Positions 42,311-50,605 of a stretch of 64,000 bases of DNA are shown one piece after another; position 1 is the first letter of the stretch; each line of letters begins with the position of its first letter. Below the pieces are notes generated by a model that did no database searches, was not told where the DNA came from, and was given only the letters and a program-made list of their open reading frames with translations. Made by a program: the position numbers and the translations under genes. The DNA is from Rufibacter sp. LB8 (GTDB lineage Bacteria; Bacteroidota; Bacteroidia; Cytophagales; Hymenobacteraceae): NCBI RefSeq assembly GCF_014876185.1, contig NZ_JADALJ010000001.1, positions 2,523,501 through 2,587,500 of the forward strand, read 5' to 3'.

Positions 42311-42838
42311 TTAAAGGATGCCATGGAGCTTGAACCACCGCTTATTAAAGTATGTAATGAATTTCTTCTTTATGACTTTGCTTTCCTTGCCAGCAAGGGG
42401 AAGGGCGAAAAGCGTTTGGTCAGCGATTGATTGAGTGAAATCGTCCTCTTCAGATTGATTCATCCAGTCAATGCAGGATTCCAGGAAGTATATGGTGCCT
42501 GTAGTAGTATGGCTGAAAAAAGAAACTTCTTGGATTTCCCATCTGTGCCTTAATCCCTGGTAGGCATAAATTTTTAATTCCTCTAACGGAATAAGAATAT
42601 CCTTACCGTCTTCGCCTTTGCAGAAAAGCACGTCCGTAGGTTTTAGTTGTTTTTCGTTGAACCATGCGTTATCACCTTCTACTTCAAAGTTACATCTGCT
42701 AAAGAATCGTGTATTGCCAGATGGAGGAAAAAGTACCATCTGTTCCCAGGTGGAGTCTTTGAATAAAAGGTGAAACTCGTCTTGTGCGAGGCCATTGCCA
42801 CATGTGTTGCGTTTACTTGTTTTATATGTTCCGTTCAT
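42311..42838 (-). CDS. Uncharacterised cytoplasmic protein
   Basis: 175 residues from ATG 42838; a TTG at 42871 is also in frame. It has no signal peptide and no family I recognise. Notable stretches are 'FLESCIDWMNQSEEDDFTQS' and a basic, aromatic tail 'KKKFITYFNKRWFKLHGIL'. Codon use looks genuine and the frame is long for this AT-rich DNA. It is divergent from the serine recombinase gene, 302 bases away. Confidence 0.6.
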   Translation of the reverse strand: MNGTYKTSKRNTCGNGLAQDEFHLLFKDSTWEQMVLFPPSGNTRFFSRCNFEVEGDNAWFNEKQLKPTDVLFCKGEDGKDILIPLEELKIYAYQGLRHRWEIQEVSFFSHTTTGTIYFLESCIDWMNQSEEDDFTQSIADQTLFALPLAGKESKVIKKKFITYFNKRWFKLHGIL

Positions 42839-43140
42839 TTTGCTTTTATATAGTTTAAGTCTTTTAAGCAAAATGAATGTGCTTGTTTTAAATTTTTGAA
42901 TAAATAGTTTTAATAGGCAGATATACTATTCATACTTGTCTCCTTAATTTCTGCTCACTTGTAATGGGACTGTTTTAGCCATTGTATTTGATGTAGAAAT
43001 TGTAAAAGCTGCACATAACATAGATTTACTAAAACGAACTACTCAAATTAGATTATACCTTAATTTGAATATTATTTTGTATCTTAGAACAAGCTTAACT
43101 CACTACAGCAGGTATTCACCTTCTTAATCCTTTTTTGAAT

Positions 43141-43800
43141 ATGACTCAAGCAGTTTCATACGGGCGAATTTCCACAAGCTCGCAGAGCGTTTATCGGCAG
43201 AAAGTAAATTTAGAAGAGTTCGCCCAGAGCAAAGGGTTTAAAATTGAAAAATTCTTTAGTGACTCAATCACGGGTAAAACCCATACCCTTGAAAGAGATG
43301 GCTACCTAAAAATGGTTAAGTTCTGCCAAGACATGAACATCAAAACGATTTTTGTATCTGAAATATCCAGGGTTTCACGTAGGGTGAGTCACACCATTGC
43401 CACTATAGAGAACTTAGTTGAAGAATATGGAATTACTGTTCATGTTCAGCACCCAAGCTCGCTTACCTTTTCACCAGATAAATTTGGCAAGATTGATATT
43501 CTGCAAAAGTCCATGTTGATGATGTTGGGCTTGGGGGCTGAAATGGAGTTGACCTATCAGCAGAGCAGAAGGTTGGAAGGTATCGCTGAGGCTAAAAAGA
43601 AGAATGTATATAAAGGCAGGATAAAAGGCTCAACTTACTCACTTGACCAGCTAATGGCCAAGCACCCAGATATCGTAAACTTGGTCAAGCACTCGGCTCT
43701 ACCTGACACTAAAATATCTGAGATTGTAAAGAAGGGGCTTTCGACAGTGAAGCGTATTAAGAAGGCAATGAAAAGCTTATCAAATGAAACAGTAGCATAG
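43141..43800 (+). CDS. Serine recombinase (resolvase/invertase type)
   Basis: 219 residues. The N-terminal catalytic domain begins 'AVSYGRISTSSQS', where the Tyr-x-Arg-x-Ser motif supplies nucleophile Ser11. 'ERDGYLKMVKFC', 'IFVSEISRVSR' and 'MMLGLGAEMELTYQQSRRLEG' are the other resolvase landmarks and the E helix. A short C-terminal helix-turn-helix ('DTKISEIVKKGLSTVKRIKKA') binds DNA. Size is that of a resolvase or invertase rather than a large serine integrase, so it may resolve element dimers or invert DNA. A 59-base inverted repeat overlaps the stop codon. TTG 43135 is in frame; ATG 43141 is chosen. Confidence 0.85.
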   Translation: MTQAVSYGRISTSSQSVYRQKVNLEEFAQSKGFKIEKFFSDSITGKTHTLERDGYLKMVKFCQDMNIKTIFVSEISRVSRRVSHTIATIENLVEEYGITVHVQHPSSLTFSPDKFGKIDILQKSMLMMLGLGAEMELTYQQSRRLEGIAEAKKKNVYKGRIKGSTYSLDQLMAKHPDIVNLVKHSALPDTKISEIVKKGLSTVKRIKKAMKSLSNETVA

Positions 43801-43855
43801 TCAACTTGTCCACGAAGGTTGGTCTCGCATTTGCCACCTTGGTTAAGTTGACTAT
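43797..43855. repeat. Inverted repeat overlapping the recombinase stop codon
   Basis: 11-bp perfect arms ATAGTCAACTT / AAGTTGACTAT with weaker inner complementarity (CCACGAAGGTTGG / CCACCTTGG). It could be a terminator or a recombination site. Confidence 0.6.
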
Positions 43856-43990
43856 TTAATAATATTGGTGAGAGGAAAGAACATAATTTTTGCCTTTATA
43901 ATGAAATGCAACAGTTCTTGGATAAAACATGCCTAAGGATGATGATTTCTAAGCCTCACTGTATAATTATCTGTGAATAAGTTAGCTATA

Positions 43991-44329
43991 TTATTCCTCT
44001 TTAAATAATTCCGCAATTCTCTCTTTCCTCATATAAATTTTTAATTCTTCAGTAGTAATACGCTTAGCCCAATCAACAGCGTACTCATTTATATGTGCAA
44101 ACAATGAGTCTCTAAGTTCATCCGTTTTTAAAAAGACTTGATATTCAGCTTTATAAGCACTGGAATGAATTAAGTTAGACCTTCGGTACCAATGTGTAAA
44201 GTTCACAGGTGAGTTATCAACGTCATTATAACTGCTACTCAATGCATCATCGAAGGCAGCCAATAGTTCAATTCTGTTATCTACGCTTACAAAAACTCTT
44301 TTTGACCTTTTTTTTGAGAACTTTGCCAT
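43991..44329 (-). CDS. Uncharacterised basic protein
   Basis: 112 residues, beginning with a basic patch 'MAKFSKKRSKRV' and otherwise helical ('ELLAAFDDALSSSYNDVD', 'LRDSLFAHINEYAVDWAKRI'). No domain is recognised. It and the next gene are in the same direction, 108 bases apart, in AT-rich DNA typical of element cargo. Confidence 0.55.
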   Translation of the reverse strand: MAKFSKKRSKRVFVSVDNRIELLAAFDDALSSSYNDVDNSPVNFTHWYRRSNLIHSSAYKAEYQVFLKTDELRDSLFAHINEYAVDWAKRITTEELKIYMRKERIAELFKEE

Positions 44330-44436
44330 AATTTATTAATCTTATATAACTATCACTTATAAATGTCTATACCTCTTTACTTTACAACGACTTTAATTCG
44401 TCTATCTTCAGGATTGGCAGTATAAGGTGTGGTTAA

Positions 44437-44757
44437 CTACTCTTCCTCAAAAAGAACTTTTATCTTATATTTTCTACTATTAAAGTACTTGTCTTCAATC
44501 AATGTTGCCATCAGAACCTCATAACCATCTTCATCTGGTCCTCGGTAATGAACATCAATGAAAGGCAATTCTTTCATATAACTTTCTACATTATCAAGTC
44601 CATAGCTACCTTCTGAAGTGAAAATAATAGTGTTGTCATACCCTTCCCAACATGCATATCCATCAAGTTTGTTTATTACATGTATGACTTCAAGTCGGAA
44701 ATTCTCGAACTTCTCTTCACATTCTGCCAATGTTTTATAGTAATCTTCTCTAATCAT
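44437..44757 (-). CDS. Uncharacterised acidic protein
   Basis: 106 residues from ATG 44757; a GTG at 44808 would give 123. It contains 'DGYACWEGYDNTIIFTSEGSYGL' and ends 'KIKVLFEEE'. No family is recognised. The start is uncertain because neither codon has a clear ribosome site. Confidence 0.5.
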   Translation of the reverse strand: MIREDYYKTLAECEEKFENFRLEVIHVINKLDGYACWEGYDNTIIFTSEGSYGLDNVESYMKELPFIDVHYRGPDEDGYEVLMATLIEDKYFNSRKYKIKVLFEEE

Positions 44758-44958
44758 TTTGTTGTTTTCAAAATTTAAATAATGTTCACGAAACTTTATT
44801 GTGAACACTTTTCTTAAATAATTTTATTGGTGATTTAAGCTTATAACTGGCCTTCTTGGAAACACCTTTATTATGAACTACCTAACACGAATTACATCCC
44901 GAAATACCACCACAATGCCTACCTTGATAAAAGATAATTATCAATGGTAAACTTATAA

Positions 44959-46437
44959 TCAGGCAGCCATCTTGTGCCAATAAGTTAGGAGCCTCGCTAT
45001 TTTAGTCTTCATAGGAACAGCTATCCTTTGCCCATACCATTCTTGGAAGCAATCCTCAACGCATCTGGCTGAGATGCCGAACATCTCCCTGATTGCCTTG
45101 TTGGACAATATCGCCTGTTGACGTAGGTCAGCGATTAAATTCCTTGCCTTTTCTGGCACAAGAACATTGCCAGTCATAGCATTAATTTTGTCGGCTAAGG
45201 GTTTCTTCAACTCACGAAGGAAGTCATTAGCTTGCTTCAACCGTACCATAGTGGTTTCAATCCGTTTCTTCTCAGAAAGCCACTTGGCCAGCGTGTTATA
45301 TGATTTTATGGCAAGCGCAGCCAGTATCTCCTTTCTCTTGAACAGACCTGATTCCAACATCAGAATTACCTTGTGCTTGAATTCGAGGGTATAGCTGCCA
45401 CGGGTTCTCCTGCCATCCGCTTCTGGCATCAATGCTGTTGCGCTATCCAAAAGATGTTGCTTGTAAAAAGAATTTTGGCCTAATTCTTCACCGTAGTTCA
45501 TGATAAGCACTTCCATGCCCTGCTCTATTTTCTTCGTCTGCGACTTGGCGGTGTTTGCGGACGGTCTGCGGTAACCCTTTACCACCCAAGTGTATTTGTT
45601 GCGTGGGTATAGCTTTTCAAGGTCTTCATGGTAGTAGTAGCACAGCATGAACTTGCCTTCCAGTTTTCTAAGGGTCTGGGAAAGCTCGATGTGCATCTTG
45701 TCATTGCTAAGGTTCTTTACAACTTTGTTGTTCACCTTCTGTCGAGTGCCTTTTCTTGACCTGTTGCTGTAATAGTGTTCCATGCCGAAATACCCTGGGT
45801 CAACCACGAAGAATGCGTCTGCGTTGTCCTGCTGCCTGATAAGCTGCATAGCATCCCCAACATGAAAATTAACCTTGTTGAATTTCCGTTGCTTGACAAA
45901 CTCTGGCAGGTTGTTCAGCACGGACATGAATTTCGGCCTTGCGTTGGATTCATGTGAATAAACGAATGACTTCAGGGGAACCCCCAAGGTGGAGTGTGAA
46001 AGGCAGAATGCGTACAAGACCGCATCAACCCAACTGACGCTCTTCAACTCGCCAATCGGGTTTGGCTTGGAAAAGGCGAAGTAATCGCTAAGGGTGTGGA
46101 ACAGACTTCCGTAATGCTCCTTGAGCAAAGCCTTGTACTTGATGGTGTCCGTTAAACCTACGTGGAAGAGACGCCCCCCAGGCTTAAGCTGCTTCCTGCA
46201 CTCCCGAAGGAACCTCTTCGGGTACTTGAACGCCATCATCATGTTAGCCTGGTAGTAACTGATATCATTGTAGACAACATTGCTACAGTCAAGGTCAGAG
46301 ACCAGGAAGTTCTTCATAGTACCGCCAAAAGGTTCACAGTATGTCTTGAAGGAGGACGGAAACAACGCCTCCATGAACTTCGCCTGATTCTGTTTCCCGC
46401 CAAAGTATGGCAACCCTAACTGTAAATTCTTCTTCAT
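44959..46437 (-). CDS. DNA adenine methylase-like protein fused to a helix-turn-helix tail
   Basis: 492 residues. The N-terminal 320 residues look like a D12-class N6-adenine methyltransferase: 'LPYFGGKQNQAKFMEALFP', the SAM motif 'YCEPFGGT', 'VVYNDIS', and the catalytic motif 'VVDPGYFG', where D213-P-G-Y replaces the usual DPPY. The C-terminal part (about 345-490) starts 'RGSYTLEFKHKVILMLESG', followed by 'ILAALAIKSYNTLAKWLSEKK' and a second HTH-like 'AIREMFGISARCVEDCF', resembling IS3 OrfA-type DNA-binding modules. The fusion could target methylation. The Gly in the catalytic motif may alter activity. No cognate nuclease is adjacent. Confidence 0.75.
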   Translation of the reverse strand: MKKNLQLGLPYFGGKQNQAKFMEALFPSSFKTYCEPFGGTMKNFLVSDLDCSNVVYNDISYYQANMMMAFKYPKRFLRECRKQLKPGGRLFHVGLTDTIKYKALLKEHYGSLFHTLSDYFAFSKPNPIGELKSVSWVDAVLYAFCLSHSTLGVPLKSFVYSHESNARPKFMSVLNNLPEFVKQRKFNKVNFHVGDAMQLIRQQDNADAFFVVDPGYFGMEHYYSNRSRKGTRQKVNNKVVKNLSNDKMHIELSQTLRKLEGKFMLCYYYHEDLEKLYPRNKYTWVVKGYRRPSANTAKSQTKKIEQGMEVLIMNYGEELGQNSFYKQHLLDSATALMPEADGRRTRGSYTLEFKHKVILMLESGLFKRKEILAALAIKSYNTLAKWLSEKKRIETTMVRLKQANDFLRELKKPLADKINAMTGNVLVPEKARNLIADLRQQAILSNKAIREMFGISARCVEDCFQEWYGQRIAVPMKTKIARLLTYWHKMAA

Positions 46438-46577
46438 AAATGATTTTAAAAGGTTAAAAAATAAACTGTTCTTTCATTTTGGCCCATGGCCACAGCACGT
46501 GGTGACGAGCTTTATATTTTATTAAAATGTCATAAAAAAATAGCTTTTCACTTTAAGTTAGGGCAAATTTTTTTACC

Positions 46578-46958
46578 CTACTTCAGAGCTTCATTTTTAT
46601 CGTCCTCTTCCATGAATTGGATAAGGCTTTGGATTTTCTCTTTTCTAACATCAGCATTAATGCTCATTGACTTGCGAACCTCTTTCTGGATTGTTTCAGC
46701 CATATTGAGCAGAATGTTTTGTATCTGGATGAACTCTTCGTCCGTCAGGTATCCACTGCCCTGAATCTTATTCCTTAACCGACCTGTCAGTTTACGTTTA
46801 TTGCCTTCCTGGTCTTTCTCGTTTGCAAATACCTTATTCCATTCCTTGGCGAACAGGATACTCGCCATATAAACGTGGCTGATTTGCAGTTTCTTTATCA
46901 AATCAGCTACCTCTTTAGATAAGGTTACCAGATTCTGCTTTTCCTTCTTGCTTTTCAT
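46578..46958 (-). CDS. Uncharacterised helical protein
   Basis: 126 charged residues, predicted helical throughout ('EVADLIKKLQISHVYMASIL', 'IQNILLNMAETIQKEVRKSM'). It has no signal and no family I recognise. It is upstream of the methylase-HTH gene on the same strand, about 140 bases away, and may share its transcript. Confidence 0.55.
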   Translation of the reverse strand: MKSKKEKQNLVTLSKEVADLIKKLQISHVYMASILFAKEWNKVFANEKDQEGNKRKLTGRLRNKIQGSGYLTDEEFIQIQNILLNMAETIQKEVRKSMSINADVRKEKIQSLIQFMEEDDKNEALK

Positions 46959-47157
46959 GCACTGTTCGTTTTTGATATTACAAAGGTAGGGATAATAATC
47001 CGATTTAAAAAACGAAATGCTATTTTTTTATTACATTTAGTCATTCACTCCTTTTTCTGGATATATAAAATAGTCACTTTTAGATTAATATCCAAGTGTG
47101 ACTCAGATATTCTTTTGTTGGTTATCACATGATTTACCTGGAACTAAGATAAAAGAG

Positions 47158-47206
47158 TCAAAAAAAAGCCCATAAGATAAGGCCACCATGATTGGCAGCC
47201 TTATCT
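47158..47206 (-). terminator. Terminator after the 47231 gene
   Basis: Perfect 9-bp stem AGATAAGGC / GCCTTATCT with a 14-base loop, then ATGGGC and a seven-T run on the minus strand, 25 bases after the stop. Confidence 0.65.
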
Positions 47207-47230
47207 CTATTTAAAGATTTAACCTATTGG

Positions 47231-47671
47231 TCAACCCAAAAAGCAGCCGAATTGCTTCACGTGCTGGTAAGCTTGGATTGGGCAAAGACATCCATCATTG
47301 CAATCCAGCCTGACCAATTTAACCTTTAGACCCAAAGTGGTGTAAACCCCGAGTTCATTGTCAAAATATAGGACAAGAACCTTAATAGTATCAGGTATCA
47401 CAAACCTGTCAGATTTCAGGAATTGATGCAGGGCATACTCATAATCTTCATTGTCAGTCACAATATGGAAGACGCTTTCGCTGCTTTCTAATTGCTCGGT
47501 TGCTTCAACCTTGTAAAGACCGTCTATTCCATTAATTTCCATTGGGGCAGGCAGGGCAAGCAAGTATCCATTCTGCTCAATAATCCCTGGAATGTTGGGT
47601 AGCCCAGGGTAATCATCAATGAAATTCTCGAAGGTTTTGGTTTCAAGCATCAACCTTCTACGCCTCTCCAT
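47231..47671 (-). CDS. Uncharacterised protein with a C-terminal cysteine pair
   Basis: 146 residues, with 'PGLPNIPGIIEQNGYLLALPAPMEI' and a C-terminal 'VRLDCNDGCLCPIQ' containing three closely spaced cysteines that might bind metal. No family is recognised. It overlaps the end of the RHH-like gene upstream by 14 bases, so both are co-translated. GTG 47674 and a later ATG at 47647 are alternatives to ATG 47671. Confidence 0.55.
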   Translation of the reverse strand: MERRRRLMLETKTFENFIDDYPGLPNIPGIIEQNGYLLALPAPMEINGIDGLYKVEATEQLESSESVFHIVTDNEDYEYALHQFLKSDRFVIPDTIKVLVLYFDNELGVYTTLGLKVKLVRLDCNDGCLCPIQAYQHVKQFGCFLG

Positions 47672-47837
47672 CACTTTCTCCTTCCTGCGTAGTTTTTAGT
47701 TTATCGCTGAGCATTTTGAGTGACCAAGAAACTACCTGCCCTTTGGTTACCTTCTTCTTTATTCTTCTGGATATGAGTAATTTGAGGGCATCCAAATTTT
47801 CATCCGCTTGACTGCTAATCTTAATTGTGCGCTGCAT
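47658..47837 (-). CDS. 59-residue RHH-like DNA-binding protein
   Basis: ATG 47837 opens 'MQRTIKISSQADENLDALKL' and ends 'GESDGEA'. The initial beta strand (RTIKISSQA) and two helices, the second with 'TKGQVVSWSLKML', have the shape of a ribbon-helix-helix regulator, though shorter at the C-terminus than a toxin-antitoxin antitoxin. Its stop overlaps the next gene by 14 bases. It may control the downstream gene. Confidence 0.6.
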   Translation of the reverse strand: MQRTIKISSQADENLDALKLLISRRIKKKVTKGQVVSWSLKMLSDKLKTTQEGESDGEA

Positions 47838-47957
47838 AATATAGATATATTTTCTTTTAGAGTATATATCTGAATCTGAAACCGCTTTTATACACTACTA
47901 CACTTTTCTACCAAAACGGGATTTGCATCTATATATATAGTGTAAAACACAATAAGC

Positions 47958-48359
47958 ATGGTGACACTAATCAACGAGATACTCTTCTTTGATGAAGAAG
48001 AGATATTGTATAAGACAATCAATGAAACAAAGACGCTTTACGGAATCCACTCTTCTAAACGAAGAACCATAATTAAACCTACGTTCCTGCACATCTTCAA
48101 ATTCGAAGAAGGTTCCACAAGAACCGTGGCCGTAGACCAAAAAGACAACTATCTATGGGTTGACTATAATGGCTTAACACATGAGCTTGATGAAGAGACA
48201 AAAGAAGAATACAGAAGCACTATCATCAAAAACTCACGATGCAACTGCTTTAACATTGAGTATAAAAAAACGGCCTGCACCTTTTGTGATGCAAGATGCC
48301 AGATTTGGAACAGGGCATCTTCAAGATTATTGGACAAACATATGGGTTGGACTTCTTAG
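47958..48359 (+). CDS. Uncharacterised protein with C-terminal cysteine cluster
   Basis: 133 residues. The N-terminal 90 residues are acidic and beta-rich; the C-terminal section has 'SRCNCFN' and 'ACTFCDARCQIW', five cysteines arranged in a zinc-finger-like C-x-C...C-x2-C-x3-C pattern. It may be a zinc-binding, nucleic-acid or protein contact domain. Unknown function. The gene 36 bases downstream is on the same strand. Confidence 0.55.
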   Translation: MVTLINEILFFDEEEILYKTINETKTLYGIHSSKRRTIIKPTFLHIFKFEEGSTRTVAVDQKDNYLWVDYNGLTHELDEETKEEYRSTIIKNSRCNCFNIEYKKTACTFCDARCQIWNRASSRLLDKHMGWTS

Positions 48360-48395
48360 CCAACCATTTAGTATCTAAAAAGAAAAGAACATGAA

Positions 48396-48818
48396 ATGAA
48401 TAAGCACATAAAGGATTCAATCTGCAATATTGACCAAAAAGCATTAGAAGAAGCATCACGAAATAACTTCAAGTTGATGTATGCAGATGATAATGGCTAT
48501 GAGGTCAAACAAGGTGACGCACTATATATTATAATTGACTGCAAGTTACATCGACTGGAAATGGATAGCTTGAAGCTGATAGGCTGGAAAGAGACGGAAG
48601 GATTTAGCGTGGAAGAAATGTCTTCGGTCAACTTCTACCTTAATGAATTAACGAATCGTCTTTTATTGTGCGAGATGTGCTACCAGACAGGTTACTGCAT
48701 TGCCTATTATAGCAACAGGAAGCCTATTGAGGTTCCTGTTTTGATTAATGGTCACAAGCAGCATTATCTTGATATGGCTTTAATAAGAAAGCTCAAAATA
48801 GATGGTGTGCTTAATTAA
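48396..48818 (+). CDS. Uncharacterised protein
   Basis: 140 residues beginning 'MNKHIKDSICNIDQKALEEA', with a 'LLCEMCYQTGYC' cysteine trio in the middle. It probably forms an operon with the preceding cysteine-cluster gene. It converges with the three-gene operon downstream. No family is recognised. Confidence 0.55.
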   Translation: MNKHIKDSICNIDQKALEEASRNNFKLMYADDNGYEVKQGDALYIIIDCKLHRLEMDSLKLIGWKETEGFSVEEMSSVNFYLNELTNRLLLCEMCYQTGYCIAYYSNRKPIEVPVLINGHKQHYLDMALIRKLKIDGVLN

Positions 48819-48883
48819 ATTGACCCAATTCCTAAGACAAGCTCTTATCATTTATGGCCAATAGAATCAGAAGAGCATTAGAA

Positions 48884-50599
48884 TCAATTGTAATGCATGT
48901 TTATAAATACATGATATACATTTATTCGCTCTGCATTTCTAATATGGGTAGCAAGACCTAATCTGATATCAGTGCCAATGTTAAATCTATTACTGATGTC
49001 TTTCATGTTATCATCTATTGGAAAATCGAAATCAATGACAGGAAGATACATTAGATACTTCCTCCATAAACCGATGAAATCATGTGCTTCAGAATAAACA
49101 ACAATAAAATTCTGTTCTACTCCATTTGGGTCGTATTTGAAAACTTTTTTTAAATGAAGGTCTATGTTTGCTTTTTCTAAGCTTTTAAGAATAAAGCCTT
49201 CAATTATACTTATTGTAGCACCATTACCATCTTCAATTTTTATATCTAACTCACCTTGAGTTTTACCAGTTGCAGAAGAACCCCACCTGGTCTGGTCTTT
49301 TGTAATAAAACCCTGTGCTTTCAATATAGAAGCTATAAAAGCATTTCTACTGTCCTCATTATGGGTAACTATTTTATGCCCTCCCTGCAACTCTGAAGCA
49401 GCATATAAGATAGAATCCAATAAATGGTACCGTGGGTTCTTGTTGTACTTTTGAGACAACTTGAATAATAGAAATTCATCGTCCACATCATCAAAGGTAG
49501 CGATGTCTTCCTCAAAAATACTTTTATCCATATGTGGATATGCAATGCTCAAGCGTGCGATATGCTCACTGGCCAAATCTTTTTTTTTACTAACTTCTGA
49601 TGAAAGTAGTTCTTTGATGTAAAGAAGAAAATCCATTTCAGGTTGGTTAGCCTGAACCTCCGCAATTCTTTCATCGATGGCAGTCATCTTTGCTTGTAGA
49701 CTAAGCCTAAAGTAAGGCTCTACTATTACACCCACTACCTTCTCTTTAATCAATCCAAGAAGTTGGTTTTGAGCAATGTGGCTTTCTACTTGCAGATTTA
49801 TTAATTGATAGTTGAGGTGGAATAAAGCATTCAACTGTCTTCTAATGTCAAGCCAACCCAATTTTTGAGTAGTGATATTATTGACATGAGTTACCAACTC
49901 GTATAGCTTCAGATAAAAACTGCCAGCTATATTCTTTATGTCAAATACAGAATACGTCCACAATATATTAGATAGCTTTTTGAATAGAGTATCCTTCCTT
50001 TCAGCATCATTGGCAGAAGAGACTATTAAGAATTCTGTCAACGTTTGGTAGAAATCAGCATCAACCCTATTCTCAATCTCAGCCGTAGAAGTTCGGAAAA
50101 AAATATAGGCTTCTTCAAGTTTTGATAAAAATTCCTCAATTCCCTGACTACGGTGAGCCTCAAAGAACTTTAATAATCCTAATCGCAAATAAGCCTCAGA
50201 GGATACTTCAGCACTGGTATGCTTTGTCAACGTTTGGATTGCTTCAGAAGCCTCTTCAGGTACTTGTTCGTGCAGAAAGAAAAGATACTTCAACTGGTCA
50301 ACCAGCAAAAAATCATCATCATCTTCTTCAACACTTAGCAATGTGCTTATGGCAAGTGAAGGAGAAATCTTTCCAAGGAAGGTAAGACTACATAGTAGGT
50401 TGAGCGATTGCTTTCGAATGAAATTATTTTCTGAAGTATTTCTGACAACTTCATCTAAGAATTTCCTGATTTTCTTCCACTCAATCTGAACATTGCCTGG
50501 GTCTCCCAAAGTTTGGGATAGTTCCAAGAAGAACTCTACCTTCTGAAAAAGCTTTAATTCTGTAAACTCCGAATTTTTAATTCTGGTAAAATCTATCAC
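48884..50599 (-). CDS. Predicted effector of an ABC-3C/Lamassu-like operon
   Basis: 571 residues, last gene of a three-gene minus-strand operon (six bases after the ATPase gene). Residues 1-400 are helical and repeat-like, suggesting a TPR-type or scaffold region. The C-terminal region 'WGSSATGKTQGELDIKIED' followed by 'SIIEGFILKS' resembles a PD-(D/E)xK nuclease core with Asp452 and Glu467, but the usual lysine two residues later is Phe469; Lys472 or Lys454 may replace it. It could be a nuclease or a degenerate one. No database match was available. Confidence 0.55.
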   Translation of the reverse strand: MIDFTRIKNSEFTELKLFQKVEFFLELSQTLGDPGNVQIEWKKIRKFLDEVVRNTSENNFIRKQSLNLLCSLTFLGKISPSLAISTLLSVEEDDDDFLLVDQLKYLFFLHEQVPEEASEAIQTLTKHTSAEVSSEAYLRLGLLKFFEAHRSQGIEEFLSKLEEAYIFFRTSTAEIENRVDADFYQTLTEFLIVSSANDAERKDTLFKKLSNILWTYSVFDIKNIAGSFYLKLYELVTHVNNITTQKLGWLDIRRQLNALFHLNYQLINLQVESHIAQNQLLGLIKEKVVGVIVEPYFRLSLQAKMTAIDERIAEVQANQPEMDFLLYIKELLSSEVSKKKDLASEHIARLSIAYPHMDKSIFEEDIATFDDVDDEFLLFKLSQKYNKNPRYHLLDSILYAASELQGGHKIVTHNEDSRNAFIASILKAQGFITKDQTRWGSSATGKTQGELDIKIEDGNGATISIIEGFILKSLEKANIDLHLKKVFKYDPNGVEQNFIVVYSEAHDFIGLWRKYLMYLPVIDFDFPIDDNMKDISNRFNIGTDIRLGLATHIRNAERINVYHVFINMHYN

Positions 50600-50605
50600 A
50601 ATGGT

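Noticed and set aside
43141-43800. The serine recombinase as the tRNA-targeting integrase
   Set aside because: It is resolvase-sized and internal, 9 kb from the boundary; tRNA anticodon-loop targeting is typical of tyrosine integrases, none of which is in the window.
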